64,000 bases of DNA from AP-15 sp963702685 (GTDB lineage: Bacteria; Pseudomonadota; Alphaproteobacteria; ATCC43930; CGMCC-115725), in the NCBI GenBank assembly GCA_963702685.1, contig CAVPDQ010000021.1, forward strand, positions 70,232 through 134,231. Reading direction: 5' to 3'. Numbering within the stretch: position 1 is the stretch's first letter; every line of letters begins with the position of its first letter. Of this stretch, positions 37,536 through 46,390 are shown piece after piece. The notes below the pieces were generated by a model. It was not told where the DNA came from, ran no database searches, and worked only from the letters and a program-made list of their open reading frames with translations. A program made the translations under genes and the position numbers.

Positions 37536-38336
37536 ATGCGCGCGAACCGGGTACGGGATCTGTGGCAGGCAGGGAAGCCCGTCGTCAATAGCTGGCTCGG
37601 TGTGCCGTCGAGCTTTTCGGCCGAGGTCATGGCGCATGCCGGCTGGGATTCGCTGGTCGTCGATATGCAGCACGGCATGATCGACTACCAGATGATGGTG
37701 ACGATGCTTCAGGCGATCTCGACGACCGAGACCGTGCCGCTGGTGCGCGTTCCCTGGAACGATCCGTCCTATATCCAAAAGGCGCTCGACGCCGGGGCGG
37801 TCGGCATCGTCTGCCCGATGGTCAACAACCGCGCCGAGGCCGAAAAATTTGTCGGCTCGATGCGCTATGCGCCGTTGGGCTACCGCAGCTCGGGGCCGAT
37901 CCGCGCCTCGCTCTATGCCGGCCCCGACTACCACATGAAGGCGAACAACTCGGTCATCGCGTTCGGCATGATCGAAACCGCCGAGGCGATGGACAAGCTC
38001 GACGAGATCATGTCGGTCAAAGGGCTCGACGCGATCTATATCGGTCCCTCGGATTTGTCGATTTCCCATGGCCATCCGCCGGGCGGCGACAAGCCCGACG
38101 AGTGGATGATGACCGCGCTCAAAAAGGTGCTCGACGCCTGCAAGCGGCACGGGGTCAAGCCCGGCATCCATTGCGGGGCACCCGCCTATGCCAAAAAGAT
38201 GATCGAGATGGGGTTTGTCTTTGTCACCGTCGGCGGCGACACCCGCTTTTTGACGATGGGTGGCCAGGCGGCGGTGCAGGAGATGAAATCGGGCGCGCCC
38301 TCCAAACCGGCGGCCGCCGGGTCCAGCCCCTACTGA
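37536..38336 (+). CDS. HpcH/HpaI aldolase/citrate lyase family protein
   Basis: 266-residue class II (metal) aldolase of the HpaI type. Segments: WDSLVVDMQHGMIDYQ with metal-site acids, LVRVPWNDPSYIQKALDAGA, GIVCPMVNNRAEAE, and YIGPSDLSISHG. These enzymes split 4-hydroxy-2-oxo acids to pyruvate plus an aldehyde, the last step of 4-hydroxyphenylacetate and related meta-cleavage pathways. The start ATG 37536 follows CTAGGAGGAACGGGT. No hpa cluster is adjacent, so the exact substrate is uncertain. Confidence 0.9.
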   Translation: MRANRVRDLWQAGKPVVNSWLGVPSSFSAEVMAHAGWDSLVVDMQHGMIDYQMMVTMLQAISTTETVPLVRVPWNDPSYIQKALDAGAVGIVCPMVNNRAEAEKFVGSMRYAPLGYRSSGPIRASLYAGPDYHMKANNSVIAFGMIETAEAMDKLDEIMSVKGLDAIYIGPSDLSISHGHPPGGDKPDEWMMTALKKVLDACKRHGVKPGIHCGAPAYAKKMIEMGFVFVTVGGDTRFLTMGGQAAVQEMKSGAPSKPAAAGSSPY

Positions 38337-38419
38337 TCCGCCAGCCTGCAAGGGTGTCCGGGGAAAACTCCGCCCACATCCTTGCCGGGTTTTGCTCTGA
38401 TGTTGAACCAGGAAAGGCC

Positions 38420-38545
38420 GTCTTGGCCGGGCTTGACCCGTGGGCCTTCAGCCCACGGACTTTGATCCGTGGGCATCCACGACTTTCCAGGCCGGGCGGC
38501 AAAGCCGTGGATGCGCGGGTCAAGCCCGCGCAAGGGGATTTCTGA
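38420..38545. repeat. Intergenic palindrome cluster
   Basis: Contains CCGTGGGCCTTCAGCCCACGG, a hairpin, a further CCGTGGGC word, and GCGCGGGTCAAGCCCGCGC. The 38337-38605 gap between the aldolase and the convergent LLM gene holds nothing else; the hairpins may terminate both transcripts. Confidence 0.6.
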
Positions 38546-38605
38546 TTGTTTGCGCACAAGTCATTGAGATCGAGATTTCCCCGGACAACCCTGCGCCGCG
38601 CCGAG

Positions 38606-39634
38606 TCAGTGCAGCCGGGGCAGGACCTTTTCGCACAATAGCTGCAGCGAGCGGGTCATCGGCTCGGGCGGGATCAGCGCGCCGAAATTCAATTCGGCGA
38701 GGATGCCGTCGAGCCCCAGCTCCTCGTGCAATTGCAAGAGGCGGTCGGCGACGTGCTCGGGGCTGCCGATGATGACCTTGTCGCGCCGCACCTCCTCGTA
38801 GGAGATCGTGCGGATCGTGACCGCCTCGGCCGCGCGCCGCCGGTTCGGCGCGTTTTCGAGCCGGGTGCTCAAGGTGCGGTAGCCGGACATGATGCTCTCC
38901 TCGGCTTGGTCGAGCGCTTTCCTGTCGGTATCGGCGATGTGCAAGCTCAGCCGCAGATAAACCTCGCCGTGACCCGGGTGGCCGGCCTCCTTATAGGCTT
39001 GGCGGTAGGCCACGAGGTCGGGTGCCAGACCCGACAGCGAGCCGCTGCGCACCGCGACAAAAATCGGGTAGCCGGCTTCGCCCAATGACGGGAACGTCTC
39101 CTCGCTGGCGGCGGCGACGCGGATCGGCGGGCACGGCTGCTGAAACGGCCGCGGCACCGCGCTCGCATTGTCGAACCGCCAGTACTTGCCCTCGTAGGAA
39201 AAGCGCTCCTGCGTCCAGGCTTTCTTGACGATGTCGAGGGTTTCGAGAAACCGCTCGCGGCTTTCCGAATAAGGCACGCCATAGGCCATGTAGCTCCGCG
39301 GATTGCCGCTGCGCCCGACCCCGAACAACAGGCGGCCCCCGCTGATCTGGTCCACCGTCGCGGTCTCCTCGGCGAGCCGCAGCGGATGGCACAACGGCAG
39401 CACCTGGACGCCGGTGCCGATCTTGATGCGCTTGGTGCGGGCCGCGATGGCGCTCGCCACGGTCATCGGCGCGCTCATCACCGAGCGCTTCGCCTGCTGG
39501 TGAATCTCGGCGAGCCAGATCGCGTCGAGACCCCAGCGGTCGGCCGCCTCGATCTGCTCCAGCGCCAGCGCGAACGCCGCCGCCTGGGTCTGATCCGGCC
39601 GGCAGTGGAATTCGTGATAGACGCCGACCTCCAT
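38606..39634 (-). CDS. LLM class flavin-dependent oxidoreductase
   Basis: 342 residues, intact. Luciferase-like fold: N-terminal MEVGVYHEFHCRPDQT, LDAIWLAEIHQQ, RIKIGTGVQVLPLCHPLRLAEE, and the SGGRLLFGVGRSGNPRSY phosphate-binding loop. C-terminal VIIGSPEHVADRLLQLHEELG is the usual family end. Family members oxidise alkanals, sulfonates, aminopolycarboxylates or aromatic amines with FMNH2 or F420. It is only distantly related to the LLM at 2209. The gene is preceded by a GAGGCGAGGTC stretch. Confidence 0.92.
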   Translation of the reverse strand: MEVGVYHEFHCRPDQTQAAAFALALEQIEAADRWGLDAIWLAEIHQQAKRSVMSAPMTVASAIAARTKRIKIGTGVQVLPLCHPLRLAEETATVDQISGGRLLFGVGRSGNPRSYMAYGVPYSESRERFLETLDIVKKAWTQERFSYEGKYWRFDNASAVPRPFQQPCPPIRVAAASEETFPSLGEAGYPIFVAVRSGSLSGLAPDLVAYRQAYKEAGHPGHGEVYLRLSLHIADTDRKALDQAEESIMSGYRTLSTRLENAPNRRRAAEAVTIRTISYEEVRRDKVIIGSPEHVADRLLQLHEELGLDGILAELNFGALIPPEPMTRSLQLLCEKVLPRLH

Positions 39635-39803
39635 GACCTCGCCTCCTCGCCATGCCGCTTGCGGCCCGGCAAGCTAATTTCGCCGGGGTCATCGAGCAAA
39701 TGCCGAATTCCGATCGTTCTCATGCCGATGCGGCATGGCGCGCAACCCTGCTTGCGTCATGGCCGTGCGTGACCCGACCATCCTCCTCCGCGCCATCCAA
39801 GAT

Positions 39804-39858
39804 CGGATCACCGGGTCGAGCCCGGTGATGACGATGCCGAGCCCGGTGATGACGATCA
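39804..39858. repeat. Intergenic palindromes, family C
   Basis: GGATCACCGGGTCGAGCCCGGTGATGACG followed immediately by a truncated GAGCCCGGTGATGACG, a local direct repeat. It lies in the 305-bp gap between the LLM start and lysR, which otherwise shows no gene. Confidence 0.65.
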
Positions 39859-39939
39859 TCCTCGCCGCGCCAGACAACTCGGGCCGAAGTCCACGATTCG
39901 GATTGACGCCAACCTCCGCTGTGGGCGAAATCGTCGGTC

Positions 39940-40875
39940 ATGGAGCTGCGCAGCCTGCACTATTTCGTGCGCATCGCCGAGCTCGGCAGCATCACCCGCG
40001 CCTCGGCGCATTTGCAGATCGCCCAGCCGGCCTTGACCCGGCACGTCCAACGGCTCGAGGACGAGCTCGATACCGCACTCTTCACCCGCGCCAACCGCGG
40101 CGTGCGGCTGACCGAGGCCGGGCAGAAATTGCTCGAAACCGCGCAGCGCATCCTGCGCGACGTCGAGCGCGCCGGCGACGAAATCCGCGCGCACCGGGCG
40201 CACCCCTCGGGCAAGATCATCCTCGGCGTAACTCCGACCTTGTGCCCGGTGGTGGTGCCCGAGCTCTTCGCGCGGATGCGTGACCATTATCCGCTGGTCG
40301 AGCTCAAGGTGGTCCATGCCGGCACTATCCGGCTCGAGGACTTTGTCATCGACGGCCGCATCGATGTCGCCTTGCTCGGCGAGATCGCGAAGAGCCGGCT
40401 GATCCTGTCGACCGGGCTGGCGCCGGAGGAGATGGTGCTGGTCACCAGGCCGGGCGCGCGCCCGCCGGGGCTCGTCTCGGCCGAGGAATTGCGGCATACC
40501 CCGCTGATCCTCGGCGACGGCTTGCGCGCCGCGATGGAAGGCCTGCTCGCCGGGCGCAGCTGCGAGCTTCTGGTCGAAACCGAATTGAACGACCACGAAA
40601 CGATCCGGATGATGGTGCAGCAAGGGGTGGGGGCGTCGATCCTGCCTTACGCGTCGGTCTGTCGCGAATGCGCGCGCGGCCTCGCCGAGGCGCACCGCAT
40701 CGGCCCCGACGGCATCTTCCGCACCCTGGCGCTCGGCGTCGCGGCGAGCCGCAGCCCCTCGGCGGCGCGCGACGCCGCGGCCGAGATCGTCACCGAAGTC
40801 GTGTCCGAAATCGAAGCCGACGGCCGGCTCTGTCTTCCCGCCGCCGCGCCGCTTGCGGTTATGATGGCCTCATGA
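39940..40875 (+). CDS. LysR family transcriptional regulator
   Basis: 311 residues. N-terminal winged HTH: ELGSITRASAHLQIAQPALTR (about 12-32) with the following HVQRLEDELDTALF. The substrate-binding domain follows from about residue 90 (GKIILGVTPTLCPVV, and LILSTGLAPEEMVLVT). It is a DNA-binding regulator responding to a small, probably aromatic or dicarboxylic, effector. It precedes the amidohydrolase and Rieske dioxygenase genes on the same strand, which could be its targets. Its stop overlaps the next ATG (ATGA). Confidence 0.92.
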   Translation: MELRSLHYFVRIAELGSITRASAHLQIAQPALTRHVQRLEDELDTALFTRANRGVRLTEAGQKLLETAQRILRDVERAGDEIRAHRAHPSGKIILGVTPTLCPVVVPELFARMRDHYPLVELKVVHAGTIRLEDFVIDGRIDVALLGEIAKSRLILSTGLAPEEMVLVTRPGARPPGLVSAEELRHTPLILGDGLRAAMEGLLAGRSCELLVETELNDHETIRMMVQQGVGASILPYASVCRECARGLAEAHRIGPDGIFRTLALGVAASRSPSAARDAAAEIVTEVVSEIEADGRLCLPAAAPLAVMMAS

Positions 40876-41210
40876 TCGGCGGCCTCGACACCCACGAAAC
40901 CGTCAAAAGCCTGACAGCGGCAGGCTTTACCGACGCCCAGGCCGAAGCCGTTACGGCGGCGGTCAAGAACGCGGTCAATATCGATCTGTCGAGCCTCGCT
41001 ACCAAAACGGACCTGGACGCGTTGCGGGCGGCTATCAAAACGGACCTGGACGCGTTGCGGGCGGTAACCAAGGCCGACCTGGACGCGTTGCGCGCCGAGT
41101 TCGAGGCGAAGATCGAAAGGTCAAAGGTCGAAATGATCAAATGGGTGGTCGGGATAGGCTTCGCGCAAGTGGCCATAGTCGCGGCGCTGTTGCGGCTCAT
41201 CCATACTTGA
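40872..41210 (+). CDS. Coiled-coil membrane-tethered protein (DUF1640/CCDC90-like)
   Basis: 112 residues. The N-terminal helix (THETVKSLTAAGFTDAQAEAV) resembles DUF1640/CCDC90-type proteins. Then come three in-frame 11-residue repeats of the form K-T-D-L-D-A-L-R-A-x-x (nearly identical 33-bp DNA units), forming a hendecad coiled coil, and a C-terminal membrane segment (WVVGIGFAQVAIVAALLRLI). Proteins of this layout are membrane-anchored trimeric-type coiled coils of unclear function in bacteria. It is translationally coupled to lysR by a 4-bp overlap. Confidence 0.75.
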   Translation: MIGGLDTHETVKSLTAAGFTDAQAEAVTAAVKNAVNIDLSSLATKTDLDALRAAIKTDLDALRAVTKADLDALRAEFEAKIERSKVEMIKWVVGIGFAQVAIVAALLRLIHT

Positions 41211-41234
41211 AAACGATGTCGAAGGAGAAACGCC

Positions 41235-42062
41235 ATGCAGATCGTCGATTTGCAGATCCATCTTTGGGAAAACGCGCGGATGTCGCCGCAGCACCGGCAG
41301 ATCCCGACCTACAATGTCGATGACGCGTTAAAGGAGATGGCAGAGGCCGGGGTCGATGCGGCGGTGATCCACCCGCCCAGCACCTTGGGCGAGGGCCCCA
41401 ACCAGCAGGCGGTCGAGGCGGTCAAGGCGTATCCGCAGAAATTCTGCATTCTCGGCAATTTCGATCTCCAGGCTCCGAACAAGGAAGAGATCGTCCGTAA
41501 TTGGCGGCAGCGGCCGGGCATGCTCGGCTTTCGTTTCACCTTCAACCAGCCGCACCAGCAGAGCTGGTGGTCGGACGGCTCGGTCGATTGGTTCTGGGCC
41601 GCCTGCGAGCGCGAGAAATTGCCGGTCGGGCTGATGGCCGGCGGGCATTTGGCCGAGCTCGGCCGCATCGCCGAGCGCCATCCCGGCCTCAAATTGCACA
41701 TCGACCATCATGGCCGCGGCGGCGGGGGCGGGTCGGGCACGGACGATGCCGCCTTTGCCAATCTCGGCGATATGCTCGCACTCGCCAAATTGCCCAATGT
41801 CGCGGTCAAATTGTCGGGGGCGCCGAGCTATTCGAGCGAGCCCTACCCCCACCGCAACATCCACAAATACATCCGCCAGATCGTCGACGCGTTCGGGCCC
41901 GAGCGCTGCTTTTGGGGCACCGACATCACCCGCATGCCGTGCTCCTACCGGCAATGCGTGACGATGTTCACCGAGGAATTGCCGTGGCTCCAAGGCCGCG
42001 ACAAGGAGCTCGTCATGGGCGATGCGATCTGCGCCTGGCTCGGCTGGCGACGCCCCGCCTGA
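41235..42062 (+). CDS. Amidohydrolase family protein (amidohydrolase 2)
   Basis: 275-residue TIM-barrel hydrolase. N-terminal QIVDLQIHLWENARM has the metal-site D-x-Q-x-H variant, then HIDHHGRG near residue 155 and FWGTDITRMPCSYRQ with the catalytic Asp near 230. This is the amidohydrolase 2 group that includes 2-pyrone-4,6-dicarboxylate lactonase and gamma-resorcylate decarboxylase relatives. The gene is followed 84 bp later by the Rieske alpha gene, so a joint aromatic pathway is likely. ATG 41235 follows GAAGGAGAAACGCC. Confidence 0.88.
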   Translation: MQIVDLQIHLWENARMSPQHRQIPTYNVDDALKEMAEAGVDAAVIHPPSTLGEGPNQQAVEAVKAYPQKFCILGNFDLQAPNKEEIVRNWRQRPGMLGFRFTFNQPHQQSWWSDGSVDWFWAACEREKLPVGLMAGGHLAELGRIAERHPGLKLHIDHHGRGGGGGSGTDDAAFANLGDMLALAKLPNVAVKLSGAPSYSSEPYPHRNIHKYIRQIVDAFGPERCFWGTDITRMPCSYRQCVTMFTEELPWLQGRDKELVMGDAICAWLGWRRPA

Positions 42063-42145
42063 CCGCTCCGGTTCGAGCGAAGTTCCCGGCACCCCCCGGT
42101 TGCTGCTAACATGACAATGCTGATCGAAGGGGAGGAGAGACGGTC

Positions 42146-43390
42146 ATGTCGGAGCTGGGCGGCGCGGAGGCGCGGGGGGTGATGTGGCCGTCGAACGGGC
42201 TGAGCCAGGTGCCGTTCCGGCTTTACACCGACGAGGCTCAATACCGGCGCGAGCAGGAGCGGATTTTTCACGGGCCGGCCTGGAGCTTTTTGTGCCTGAC
42301 CGCAGAGATCCCGGAGCCTGGCGATTGGGTCGCGACGACCATCGGCGAGACGGCGGTGGCCGTGACCCGCGACGCGGCGGGGGCGATCCATGCCTTTCCG
42401 AACCGCTGCGCCCATCGCGGCAACCTCCTGTGCCTCGAACGCCGCGGGCGGGGCACGGAGATCAAATGCATCTATCACGGCTGGACCTATGACCTCGCCG
42501 GTCGGTTGACCGGAGTCGCGTTCGAGCGCGGGGTCAAGCGCCAGGGCGGGATGCCGCCCGAATTCCGCAAGGACGAGCACGATCTGCCGCAGCTCAGGGT
42601 CGACGAGGTGGCGGGGCTCGTCTTTGGCACGTTCAGCGACAAGGCCCCCGACCTCGAGACCTATCTCGGGCCGCAAGTGGTCGGCGGCATCCGCCGCGTC
42701 TTGAACCGCAAGGCGCACATCCTCGGCCGCAGCACCCAGGTATTGCCGAACAACTGGAAGCTCTATGCCGAGAACACCAAGGACACCTACCACGCCAGCA
42801 TCCTGCACGCCTTTCTGACGACGTTCCGCATCAACCGGCTCAGCATGCCGGGCGGCATCCATATCGACGACAGCGGCGGCCACCATTTCAGCCAAGCCAA
42901 GCTCGACTATGCCGCCGAGGACGCCGACTACCAGCGCGAGGGGCTGCGCTCGGATCTGGAGATGCGGCTCGAAGACCCCTCGGTCGTCGAATTGGTGGAC
43001 GAGTACGGCGACCAGGTTTCGGTGCAGATCCTGACGATCTTCCCGAACATGATCTTGCAGCAGATCAGAAATTCGATCGCGGTCCGGGTGATCCAGCCGA
43101 AAGGCCTCGAAAAGACCGAGCTCGAATGGATCCATTTGGGCTTTGACGGCGACGACGAGGCGATGACCGAGCGCCGCCTGCGCCAGGGGAATCTCGTCGG
43201 GGCGGCCGGCTATATCTCGATGGAGGACGGCTGCGTCGGCGGCTTTGTGCAGCGCGCCTTGCGCTACAACGACAAAGACAGCGGCGTCGTGATGATGGGC
43301 GGCCACGAGGCGCAATCGCAGCCCTTCCGGTCGAGCGAGGCGGCGATCCGAGGCTTCTGGAAGAAATACCGCGAGCTGACCGGCGACTGA
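42146..43390 (+). CDS. Aromatic ring-hydroxylating dioxygenase alpha subunit (Rieske)
   Basis: 414 residues. Rieske [2Fe-2S] ligands Cys88, His90, Cys108 and His111 (CAHRG ... CIYHGW). Mononuclear Fe site Asp213, His216 and His221 (KDTYHASILHAF); the bridging Asp lies in this same helix. The sequence is of the benzoate/anthranilate/salicylate type, which hydroxylates carboxylated aromatics. The beta gene follows by 15 bp. No ferredoxin or reductase gene is present within 5 kb, so electrons must come from elsewhere. Confidence 0.93.
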   Translation: MSELGGAEARGVMWPSNGLSQVPFRLYTDEAQYRREQERIFHGPAWSFLCLTAEIPEPGDWVATTIGETAVAVTRDAAGAIHAFPNRCAHRGNLLCLERRGRGTEIKCIYHGWTYDLAGRLTGVAFERGVKRQGGMPPEFRKDEHDLPQLRVDEVAGLVFGTFSDKAPDLETYLGPQVVGGIRRVLNRKAHILGRSTQVLPNNWKLYAENTKDTYHASILHAFLTTFRINRLSMPGGIHIDDSGGHHFSQAKLDYAAEDADYQREGLRSDLEMRLEDPSVVELVDEYGDQVSVQILTIFPNMILQQIRNSIAVRVIQPKGLEKTELEWIHLGFDGDDEAMTERRLRQGNLVGAAGYISMEDGCVGGFVQRALRYNDKDSGVVMMGGHEAQSQPFRSSEAAIRGFWKKYRELTGD

Positions 43391-43405
43391 CGTGGAGCGC
43401 GCGCA

Positions 43406-43879
43406 ATGGACAACAGCGCGGTGCGGCGGGGCGTTCACGAGCTGATCGCCGCCTATGCCGAATGCATCGACGACGACCGGCTCGAAGAATGGCCGGAGTT
43501 CTTTGTCGAGAACTGCCGCTATCTGATCACCAGCCGCGAGAGCCACGAGGCGGGGTATCGCCACGGTGTCGTCTATGCCGCGTCAAAGGGCATGTTGAGC
43601 GACCGGGTGCTGGCGCTGCGCCGCGCCAACATCTTCGAGGCGCACCGCTATCGCCACATCATCGGCCCGACCCGGATCGGCCGGGTCGCCGACGGCATTG
43701 CCGAGGTGCGCTCGAACTTTATCGCGGTCCGGATCATGCATGACGGCGAGACGAGCCTGTTCGCCGCCGGCCGCTATCTCGACCGGGTCGATGTTTCGAG
43801 CGAGCCCTATCGCTTTGCCGAGCGCCTCGTCATCCTCGACAGCCAGAAGATCGACACGCTGCTGGTCATTCCGCTCTAG
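43406..43879 (+). CDS. Aromatic ring-hydroxylating dioxygenase beta subunit
   Basis: 157 residues of the small SnoaL-like/cystatin-fold subunit: AAYAECIDDDRLEEWPEFFVE, CRYLITSRES, and HRYRHIIGPTRIG. The C-terminus (SEPYRFAERLVILDSQKIDTLLVIPL) is the usual end of such subunits. The beta chain stabilises the alpha3beta3 hexamer. It follows the alpha gene by 15 bp and completes the terminal oxygenase. Confidence 0.92.
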   Translation: MDNSAVRRGVHELIAAYAECIDDDRLEEWPEFFVENCRYLITSRESHEAGYRHGVVYAASKGMLSDRVLALRRANIFEAHRYRHIIGPTRIGRVADGIAEVRSNFIAVRIMHDGETSLFAAGRYLDRVDVSSEPYRFAERLVILDSQKIDTLLVIPL

Positions 43880-44418
43880 CCGCCGGCGACTTGAAAGGAG
43901 CGCTCCTGGCCTCCAAACTGTCGGCAATCTCGCGAATGCCGGGTCAAGCCAAAGCGTCACGGGAGACACAAATCACGACGCCCAAAGCATTCGTGCTGTC
44001 GGCTGGACTCTCCTTTACAACGCCGCTGGCTGGACCGCCGACCCCGATGCCATCCCCAAAAAGGTCGACCGCGGGAAACAAACGTTAGAGTTGATCCACT
44101 GGAGCGATCGTGGGGCTTGGTTTCCGGGCTCGAAACTTCTGATTCGCACTCTATCCATTTTTATAATCGTTGCGCTCGATCCGCCATCCGGCAACCGGTG
44201 TTTCTTGCGGCAACAGCAGCTGGCCGATCTTGGCCGCTCGGCGGCGAGCGCAACCCCAACGATCCGTTCGCCTCTTTTGCATTGTCTTCGATGTTTGACG
44301 GTGTTCGAACGCGCTGGCCGAATGCGGCGAAGATTTTCCTCGCCGAAAAGTCTTTTATCTGCTTCTCGATCGGCGTATCAAGGCATCGCAAAACCAGCCG
44401 TGGGGGAACGAGGCAGTC
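43880..44418. other. 540-bp intergenic region upstream of mucR-like gene
   Basis: This gap has visibly lower GC than the flanks (for example the Rieske genes) and no frame with convincing coding bias. Several short open frames exist, including one starting ATG 44117, but their sequences look random. It probably contains the promoter of the MucR-type gene and remnants of a lost gene. Confidence 0.5.
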
Positions 44419-44856
44419 ATGGACGACACAGGTGCGATGAAACCCGTCGATCTACGCCCGGTGGCGAAGATCATTGTCAGTTATGTCGGCAACCACGTCT
44501 TGGCGCCCGACCAGCTATCCGGCTTGATCGCCACCGTCGATCAGGCGATTCGCCAGCTCGGCACACCGGCAGCACCGCCGCCGGTGCGCATGCCGGCAGT
44601 CCCGATCAAGAAGTCGGTGCAGCGGACCCACGTCGTTTGTCTTGAATGCGGCTTCCAGGGCAAGACCTTGCGCCGACACCTGGGCACGCGGCACGGTCTT
44701 CAGATCGCCGAATATTTGCGGCGCTGGAAGCTGCCGAGCGATCACCCGCTGACGGCACCCGCCTATTCCGAGCAGCGCTCTGCGATGGCCAAGGAGCTCG
44801 GCCTCGGACGCAAGCGGGGCCGGGCCCGCGGTCGCGGTCGCCGCGCCAAGACCTGA
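44419..44856 (+). CDS. MucR/Ros family zinc-finger transcriptional regulator
   Basis: 145 residues. The prokaryotic zinc finger is Cys74-x2-Cys77-x9-His87-x4-His92 (CLECG ... RRHLGTRHG), the exact Ros/MucR spacing. The N-terminal half (AKIIVSYVGNHVLAPDQLSGLI) is the oligomerisation helix pair of MucR; the C-terminus is a basic GRKRGRARGRGRR tail. MucR proteins are H-NS-like silencers of AT-rich promoters controlling exopolysaccharide and motility in alphaproteobacteria. Two adjacent copies of a 17-bp AAGACCTGACCCGCGTC unit cover its stop codon. Confidence 0.93.
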   Translation: MDDTGAMKPVDLRPVAKIIVSYVGNHVLAPDQLSGLIATVDQAIRQLGTPAAPPPVRMPAVPIKKSVQRTHVVCLECGFQGKTLRRHLGTRHGLQIAEYLRRWKLPSDHPLTAPAYSEQRSAMAKELGLGRKRGRARGRGRRAKT

Positions 44857-44879
44857 CCCGCGTCAAGACCTGACCCGCG

Positions 44880-46319
44880 TCAATCGACAAGCGGCAGGCT
44901 GAGCGGCGCAATCTCCGCGGCGCTCCGGCGCAAGTAATCGCGCCCCGGCGCGGCCTCGATCATGCGCTGCTGGGCGTCGGCGAGCTGCTGCGCGGCGCCG
45001 GCTTGGTCGAGCGTGAGCACTCGGCCCTCGGCGACGACCTGCCGCCCGTCAATAAAGACGTCGCGCACCGCGCGGTCGGCCGCGTGATAGACGAGAGACC
45101 GCAACGGGTCGCGCGCCGGCATCATCTGGGGCCGAGCCAGGTCGACGATGACGAGATCGGCCTTGGCGCCCGGCGCAATACGCCCGAGATCGTCGCGCAG
45201 CAACGCGCGGGCACCACCGACAGTCGCGGCGTGGAATATGTCCGCCGTGCTGACGGTGTGGATGTCGCGGGCGGCGATGCGGGCGAGGATCGCTGCCTTG
45301 CGCATCTCCTCGATCAGATTGTGCGGGGTCGTATCGGTGCCGAGCCCGACCGTGACGCCTGCCCGCAAGTAGTCGCCGAGGTTTTCCATCATCTGGCCGT
45401 AGCGGGCGAACGGGGTCGGGCAATGGGCCACCGAGGCGCCGCTCTCGGCGATAATTTCGAGGTCGCTTTGGGTCCACCAGCGCACCCAGGAATGGCTGTC
45501 GAGAAAGAGCGCATGGCCGAGGATCGTCTCGTGTCCCAAAATGCCGACCTCATGCGCCCATTGCACCGGCGTCTTGCCGTGGCGGCGCAGCATTTCCTGG
45601 ACTTCGACAACGCTTTGCGCGACGTGGACGGTTAACGGGAGCCCGCGCTCGCGCGCTGCATCCCGGCTGTCGCGCAGCAAATCGGCGGTGCAAGTGTCGA
45701 TCTGCATCGGCGAAACGACGCCGGAAAGACGGCCGCAGGGATGTCCCGCAGCCTCGTCGATCAGCGCCAGGGCCGCAGCAAAGCCGCGACGCCCGCGCGC
45801 CTCGTCCCAATCGAATTTGAGCTCGTGGTCATTGTCGAGCCGCCAGCGCGCCGAGGCATAGCCGGGAGCCAGAAACCCGCGGATGCCACTCTTGGCAAAA
45901 AGATCGATCCAGCCGCCCCATGCGGGCGAAATATCGACGAGCGAGGTGACCCCGCTCTGCAGCAGCTCGCAATAGGCGAACTCGGCGCTGGCCGCGCGTG
46001 CTTCGTCGTCGGGTGCGGAAAAGGCCTGCGAGCGCTCGTAGAGCCCGGTCATGTGCATGTTGCGCAGCCCGTGCTCTTCGCGCACGCCGCGATAAAGCGG
46101 CTCGTGCTCGGGATGCGCATGAATGTCGATCAGGCCCGGCATGACCATCCGGCTGCTGCCGTCGATGACCCGTTCCGCCGGCCCGGCAAAATTTCGGCCG
46201 ACAAAGCTGATGCGGTTCTCGGCAAAGGCGATGTCGATGCGGCGGCGATAGATCTGCCGGCCGGCGGTTGCGTCCCAAGCAACGACCCAATCTGCGTTTT
46301 TGATAAGGGTGGTGGTCAT
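44880..46319 (-). CDS. Amidohydrolase family protein (ATZ/TRZ-chlorohydrolase or deaminase type)
   Basis: 479 residues. Metal site: DIHAHPEH (HxH after strand 1), LTVHVAQS (His on strand 5), ILGHALF (His on strand 6) and GLGTDTTPHN (Asp on strand 8). This is the subtype III amidohydrolase pattern shared by cytosine/guanine deaminases and triazine chlorohydrolases. The exact substrate is undetermined; deamination or dechlorination of a heteroaromatic ring is the family norm. It diverges from the P1 peptidase gene by 71 bp and is convergent with mucR. Confidence 0.92.
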   Translation of the reverse strand: MTTTLIKNADWVVAWDATAGRQIYRRRIDIAFAENRISFVGRNFAGPAERVIDGSSRMVMPGLIDIHAHPEHEPLYRGVREEHGLRNMHMTGLYERSQAFSAPDDEARAASAEFAYCELLQSGVTSLVDISPAWGGWIDLFAKSGIRGFLAPGYASARWRLDNDHELKFDWDEARGRRGFAAALALIDEAAGHPCGRLSGVVSPMQIDTCTADLLRDSRDAARERGLPLTVHVAQSVVEVQEMLRRHGKTPVQWAHEVGILGHETILGHALFLDSHSWVRWWTQSDLEIIAESGASVAHCPTPFARYGQMMENLGDYLRAGVTVGLGTDTTPHNLIEEMRKAAILARIAARDIHTVSTADIFHAATVGGARALLRDDLGRIAPGAKADLVIVDLARPQMMPARDPLRSLVYHAADRAVRDVFIDGRQVVAEGRVLTLDQAGAAQQLADAQQRMIEAAPGRDYLRRSAAEIAPLSLPLVD

Positions 46320-46390
46320 GGCGCCCCCTGCGGCGTTGGTGCGGCGGAAAGCGCGATGATATACGCCGGCACCCGCAGAGGAGGATAAGA

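Noticed and set aside
43891..44440. Small open frames in the gap before mucR
   Set aside because: No ribosome site with good spacing, random composition, and the frames overlap each other.
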